Assembly: GCA_019637895.1 (NCBI GenBank)
Contig: JAHBUU010000009.1
Span: forward strand, 1-36,535
Direction: 5' to 3'
Length of the DNA stretch: 36,535 bases
Origin: Pseudobdellovibrionaceae bacterium
GTDB lineage: Bacteria; Bdellovibrionota; Bdellovibrionia; Bdellovibrionales; Bdellovibrionaceae
Translations under genes and position numbers: made by a program
Notes under the pieces: model-generated
What the model was told of the DNA's origin: nothing
Database searches by the model: none
Seen by the model: only the letters and a program-made list of their open reading frames with translations
Part shown: piece after piece, positions 33,946-36,535 of the stretch
Numbering within the stretch: position 1 is the first letter of the stretch
Layout: the number at the start of each line of letters is the position of its first letter

Positions 33946-34746
33946 ATGTGGCCTTGGATTCAGATCGGAGATCTCTCGTTTCCCGCCTTTCTCCTCGTCC
34001 AAAGTCTGAATGCCGCCCTTCTGCTGGCTTGGGCAAAGTCTCGAGCCTCGCATTTAGATCTATCCCCCCGAGTGGCTTTGGACCTCGTTCTCACGATTCT
34101 GATTTCGGGCCTCATCGGGGGACGACTTCTGCACGTCGTTTGGGAGGCTCCGCAATTTTATCTGGAAAATCCCGAGGCGATCTTTCACTTGATGTCGGGT
34201 GGTTATGTCTATTTTGGCGGACTGGCAGCGGGGCTCGGTGCTGGTGTTCTCTTTCTGCGTTTCCGCCAGGAAGGTCCTCAGCTCGGTCGGTGGTTCGACT
34301 TCGTGGCTCCGTTGGCTTCCCTGGGGACCGGGCTTGGGCGAATCGGCTGTTTTTTTGCTGGCTGCTGTTACGGAAAGGTTTGCCTTCTTCCGTGGGCCTT
34401 TCCTTTTCCAGATGAAAAAGGACTTTCCTTTCTAAGGCATCCGACCCAGCTTTATTCCGTCATCTGGGAACTGGGCGTCCTGGCAATCCTACTGGGTCTC
34501 GAAAAGATTCCGGCCAAGAATCGCCCGCGATGGCTTCGACCGGCCGGAGCGCTTTTTCTAACCTGGATCGGCCTTCATAGCATCGGTCGGTTTTTCATCG
34601 AATTTCTGCGCGACGACTTCCGGGGACCTGTCTTGTATCTGTCCATTTCACAGTGGCTCTCCGTTTGCGCCCTCATTATAACCTGTCTCGTTTTGAGACG
34701 AATTTCTTCGCATCGCAGCGAAACCTCCGCGAAACCCGCCCAGTGA
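33946..34746 (+). CDS. lgt: Prolipoprotein diacylglyceryl transferase Lgt
   Basis: 266-residue polytopic membrane enzyme that attaches diacylglycerol to the lipobox Cys, the first step of lipoprotein maturation. It has the Lgt signature GTGLGRIGCFFAGCCYG (Arg132), HPTQLY (165-170) and the C-terminal IGLHSIGRFFIEFLRDD. I set the start at ATG 33946 (AAAGGA about 9 nt upstream); the frame runs 15 codons further back with no support. Oddity: the loop GGYVYFGGL has Phe90 where E. coli Lgt has the functionally important His103 (GGMSFHGGL), by eye alignment. Rest of the enzyme appears complete. Confidence 0.94.
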   Translation: MWPWIQIGDLSFPAFLLVQSLNAALLLAWAKSRASHLDLSPRVALDLVLTILISGLIGGRLLHVVWEAPQFYLENPEAIFHLMSGGYVYFGGLAAGLGAGVLFLRFRQEGPQLGRWFDFVAPLASLGTGLGRIGCFFAGCCYGKVCLLPWAFPFPDEKGLSFLRHPTQLYSVIWELGVLAILLGLEKIPAKNRPRWLRPAGALFLTWIGLHSIGRFFIEFLRDDFRGPVLYLSISQWLSVCALIITCLVLRRISSHRSETSAKPAQ

Positions 34747-34790
34747 CGGAAAACGGCGGCATCTAAAAAGTGTTCAACAGAGCTTCCACA

Positions 34791-34888
34791 CTCAGCTCCC
34801 GCTCAAGCGGTCCTGAGACCAAGCCTCTCCTGGCACAGGTCATGAAATAGCGTCTTGCGTGTAGAACTCCGTTTTTCAGGAGAGGTTT
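34791..34888 (+). promoter_or_regulatory. Structured leader that can sequester the ribosome binding site
   Basis: 34821-34832 pairs with 34877-34888 over 12 consecutive bases (one G-U pair), placing the only ribosome binding site (CAGGAGAGG, 34877-34885) of the next gene in a stem that ends directly at its ATG. The 44-nt loop includes a minimal open frame ATG-AAA-TAG (34842-34850) with AGG just upstream. A separate hairpin CTCAG...CTGAG with inner CCGC/GCGG stem lies at 34791-34817. The arrangement would suit an RNA thermometer, a ligand- or sRNA-controlled switch, or translational coupling to the mini-ORF. Confidence 0.5.
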
Positions 34889-35686
34889 ATGAAATACGCA
34901 ATGCTGACCATGATCGCCGCTTATGCCTTGATCGCGACAGTGGCCTGTAGCAACAAGAAGAACAGCTCCGACAACGGAAGCTCGAATCTGGATTGCCCGG
35001 CAGGAACCACTTTCTATATGGGATACTGCGTGACCAGCAACGGACAACCCGTGAATACGGGAGCGGTGGCCTTTCAATCGAAAACCACAACCAGCTCTTA
35101 TGGCTCTGCCTATTCGACCGCAGGGGCCTTGAGCATCACCAATCGCAACGTCTTCAACCAACTTCTGCGTGAAGGCTTCGGAATTTGCGACCAAGGCTAT
35201 TATAATGGTGGATCCGCCAGCTGCATGAGCTTCACGAATTTCATGGTTTCGATTCAAGCCACTCATGCCGAAGCTTCGGGAGCGCGTGTGACTCTGGAAG
35301 CCTATCCGAATTATAACTACGGCGGAACGAACTACTGGATTTCCACTCCATCCTGGCAACAGGCCGGAACTTGTGCCCTGACTTCGTTCTTCTTTGGTGG
35401 TTGCTACATGACGCCGAACCAGTATCAGAATCAGTGGTATCACAGCAACGTCCTGCCTTTGAACGTCAGCCACTCCATTACGAACGAGAACCAGGGCTTT
35501 GAAATGCGCGGTTACGGCGCAACCGGAACCATCTCTCAGAACAAGCTCATTCAGCTCATCGTTTTGAATGGCAGCCTGAAAAATCAGTCTTTCGACTACT
35601 ACCTGGCCTACAATGGCAAAGCGGGCGGTGTTTTCGCCCAAGGAAAGATGGTTCGCTGCAACACTCCAAGCTGTGGACTCTGGTAA
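34889..35686 (+). CDS. Lipoprotein of unknown function
   Basis: 265 residues. Lipobox TVAC gives Cys20, with Ser at +2, suggesting outer-membrane sorting. The mature protein is rich in Asn, Gly, Tyr, Ser and Thr and contains several Cys (LDCPAGTTFYMGYCV near the N-terminus; ICDQGYYNGGSASC; CALTSFFFGGCY; CNTPSCGLW at the end), so disulfides are likely. The composition suggests a beta-rich surface protein. I recognise no domain. Its translation may be controlled by the leader stem just upstream. No partner gene is evident. Confidence 0.75.
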   Translation: MKYAMLTMIAAYALIATVACSNKKNSSDNGSSNLDCPAGTTFYMGYCVTSNGQPVNTGAVAFQSKTTTSSYGSAYSTAGALSITNRNVFNQLLREGFGICDQGYYNGGSASCMSFTNFMVSIQATHAEASGARVTLEAYPNYNYGGTNYWISTPSWQQAGTCALTSFFFGGCYMTPNQYQNQWYHSNVLPLNVSHSITNENQGFEMRGYGATGTISQNKLIQLIVLNGSLKNQSFDYYLAYNGKAGGVFAQGKMVRCNTPSCGLW

Positions 35687-35710
35687 TAAGCCGACATAGG
35701 ATCCTTCCAA

Positions 35711-35935
35711 ATGGACGGATCCGAACCCCTTGCAAAAAAACGAATGGTCCGTTGCCCGCAATGCGGGCAACCGGCGCTTTTCTCCTCTGAAAACTCAGCT
35801 CGCCCCTTCTGCTCGGAACGCTGCAAACTGCTTGATCTCGGGCAGTGGGCCAACGAGGACTACCGGGTCCCCGCCGAGAACCAAACACCCGCCCTTGATG
35901 ACGTTGAGTCCTGGGAATCTGAAAATTCCGATTGA
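35711..35935 (+). CDS. yacG: DNA gyrase inhibitor/zinc-binding protein YacG
   Basis: 74-residue YacG. A four-Cys zinc site CPQCG (Cys15, Cys18) and CSERC (Cys34, Cys38) is followed by the family signature [16 protein letters not shown]. In E. coli YacG binds the GyrB C-terminal domain and inhibits gyrase. The acidic tail after residue 55 is usual. I keep the ATG at 35711; the next in-frame ATG (35744) has no ribosome binding site and would leave only two residues before the zinc site. Confidence 0.93.
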   Translation: MDGSEPLAKKRMVRCPQCGQPALFSSENSARPFCSERCKLLDLGQWANEDYRVPAENQTPALDDVESWESENSD

Positions 35936-36020
35936 CGGAGGACCCGTTTTGTTTTTTCATTTCGGTCGCTTGGAAATAGGGCTAAACCTAAACAATCGAC
36001 ATCATTGAAAGGATTCGACA

Positions 36021-36293
36021 ATGAACAAGGCTCAATTGATCGAGAAAGTCGCTACTGAAACTAAAGTCTCCAAAGCACAAGCAGAGATGATCCTCGACGC
36101 TGCAATCGAGAACATCAAAAAGTCCGTTAAAAAAGGCGACGACGTTAAACTCGTTGGTTTCGGAACTTTCACAAAAGCAAAACGCAAAGCCCGCACTGGC
36201 CGCAACCCACAAACCGGTAAAGCCATCAAAATCCCAGCAGCTTTCACTCCGAAGTTCCGCGCAGGTTCTGAATTCAAATCCATGGTGAAGTAA
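36021..36293 (+). CDS. hup: HU-family nucleoid DNA-binding protein
   Basis: 90-residue HU/IHF-family protein: MNKAQLIEKVATETKVSKAQ, the signature VGFGTFTKAKRKARTGRNPQ with the intercalating Pro63 at the tip of the DNA-binding arm, and the typical C-terminus PKFRAGSEFKSMV. It looks like homodimeric HU rather than IHF. AAAGGA precedes the ATG by about 8 nt and a clear terminator follows. Codons are strongly biased (many AAA/AAC/GCT), consistent with high expression. Confidence 0.96.
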   Translation: MNKAQLIEKVATETKVSKAQAEMILDAAIENIKKSVKKGDDVKLVGFGTFTKAKRKARTGRNPQTGKAIKIPAAFTPKFRAGSEFKSMVK

Positions 36294-36332
36294 GCTTCGC
36301 CTTCTTTTGAATTTTTTGACGTTCGTTATGAG

Positions 36333-36366
36333 ACCCACATTCGCGAGAGTGTGGGTTTTTCTTTTT
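36333..36366 (+). terminator. Intrinsic terminator of the HU gene
   Basis: Stem ACCCACA/TGTGGGT (36333-36339 with 36350-36356) with a 10-nt loop, followed by TTTTTCTTTTT. It begins 40 bp after the HU stop codon. The remaining 169 bp to the window end show no gene or RNA I can support. Confidence 0.88.
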
Positions 36367-36535
36367 CCGTCTCTGGACTCTTTTTTTAAGTTTGGGTTTG
36401 GGAGCGTGGCAGGGGCTGAGGCAGTGAGAGGGATTTGAGGGGCACGCCCATCCATGGGCTCTACCGCGAGGATTCCCGTCGTGACGTTGGTTTAAAACGC
36501 AAGCCGATACCTTTCCACTCAAAGGCTCTCTTCCC

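Noticed and set aside
33824-34009. Short plus-strand open frame before lgt
   Set aside because: It has no ribosome binding site, overlaps the lgt start in another frame and has no recognisable content.
34830-34846. CTGGCACAGGTCATGAA, a perfect -24 sigma-54 box before the 34889 lipoprotein gene
   Set aside because: There is no GC at the -12 position at the required N10 spacing, so it is not a sigma-54 core promoter.
35751-35771. Perfect palindrome GTTGCCCGC-AAT-GCGGGCAAC inside yacG
   Set aside because: It follows directly from codons for the CPQCGQP zinc motif, so it is probably a coding by-product.
36446-36459. Inverted repeat GCCCAT-CC-ATGGGC near the window end
   Set aside because: A 6-bp palindrome with a 2-nt loop and no T-run or neighbouring gene in view; expected by chance.

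Overview
The window looks like chromosomal DNA of a flagellated, diderm, delta-type bacterium, most likely a Bdellovibrio-like member of the Bdellovibrionota. This placement is inference from gene content: a compact fliLMNOPQR-flhB-flhA operon, many secreted lipoproteins including trypsin-like proteases, paired DUF507 proteins, CHASE2 and sigma-54 signalling, and candidate -24/-12 promoters. No phylogenetic search was run. No rRNA, tRNA, CRISPR array, insertion sequence or phage gene was seen.

Layout. (1) 1-6644, minus: flagellar C-ring and type III export genes fliL, M, N, O, P, Q, R, flhB and flhA (cut by the window edge), tightly packed behind a candidate sigma-54 promoter at 6718-6734. 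(2) 6853-8865, minus: two tandem trypsin-fold lipoproteins. (3) 8985-12568: an inositol-monophosphatase-family enzyme, a SPOR-domain envelope protein on the plus strand, and a small beta-barrel-like protein translationally coupled to a gluzincin-type metalloprotease lipoprotein. (4) 12674-16172: a UvrD/PcrA helicase overlapping tail to tail with a lysine-2,3-aminomutase-family radical SAM enzyme. (5) 16362-18059: an unrecognised exported protein under a candidate sigma-54 promoter, then a 197-bp element with two perfect 54-bp inverted arms and a nested hairpin. (6) 18132-20644, minus: DUF507, DUF507, a Cpn10/GroES-like protein with a long Lys/Ala tail, and an outer-membrane barrel. (7) 20680-23996: a class A penicillin-binding protein converging on an MBL-fold hydrolase.

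(8) 24226-29151 is the most interesting region. A candidate sigma-54 promoter precedes four coupled genes: a radical SAM/SPASM peptide-modifying-type enzyme, a 37-residue peptide that fits exactly between its neighbours with 4-nt ATGA overlaps at both ends, a CHASE2 sensor histidine kinase, and an NtrC-type sigma-54 activator. The arrangement suggests a ribosomally made, radical-SAM-modified peptide tied to its own two-component system with possible autoregulation.

(9) 29245-36535: a Pro/Ala-linker protein, LspA, a von Willebrand A lipoprotein with an exactly spaced Cys-rich duplication behind a strong sigma-54-like promoter, a CNBD/receiver-like/GHKL three-domain regulator, Lgt, a lipoprotein whose ribosome binding site can be locked in a 12-bp leader stem, YacG and HU. 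Lgt and LspA are the processing enzymes for the five lipoproteins in the window, although they are not in one operon with them.
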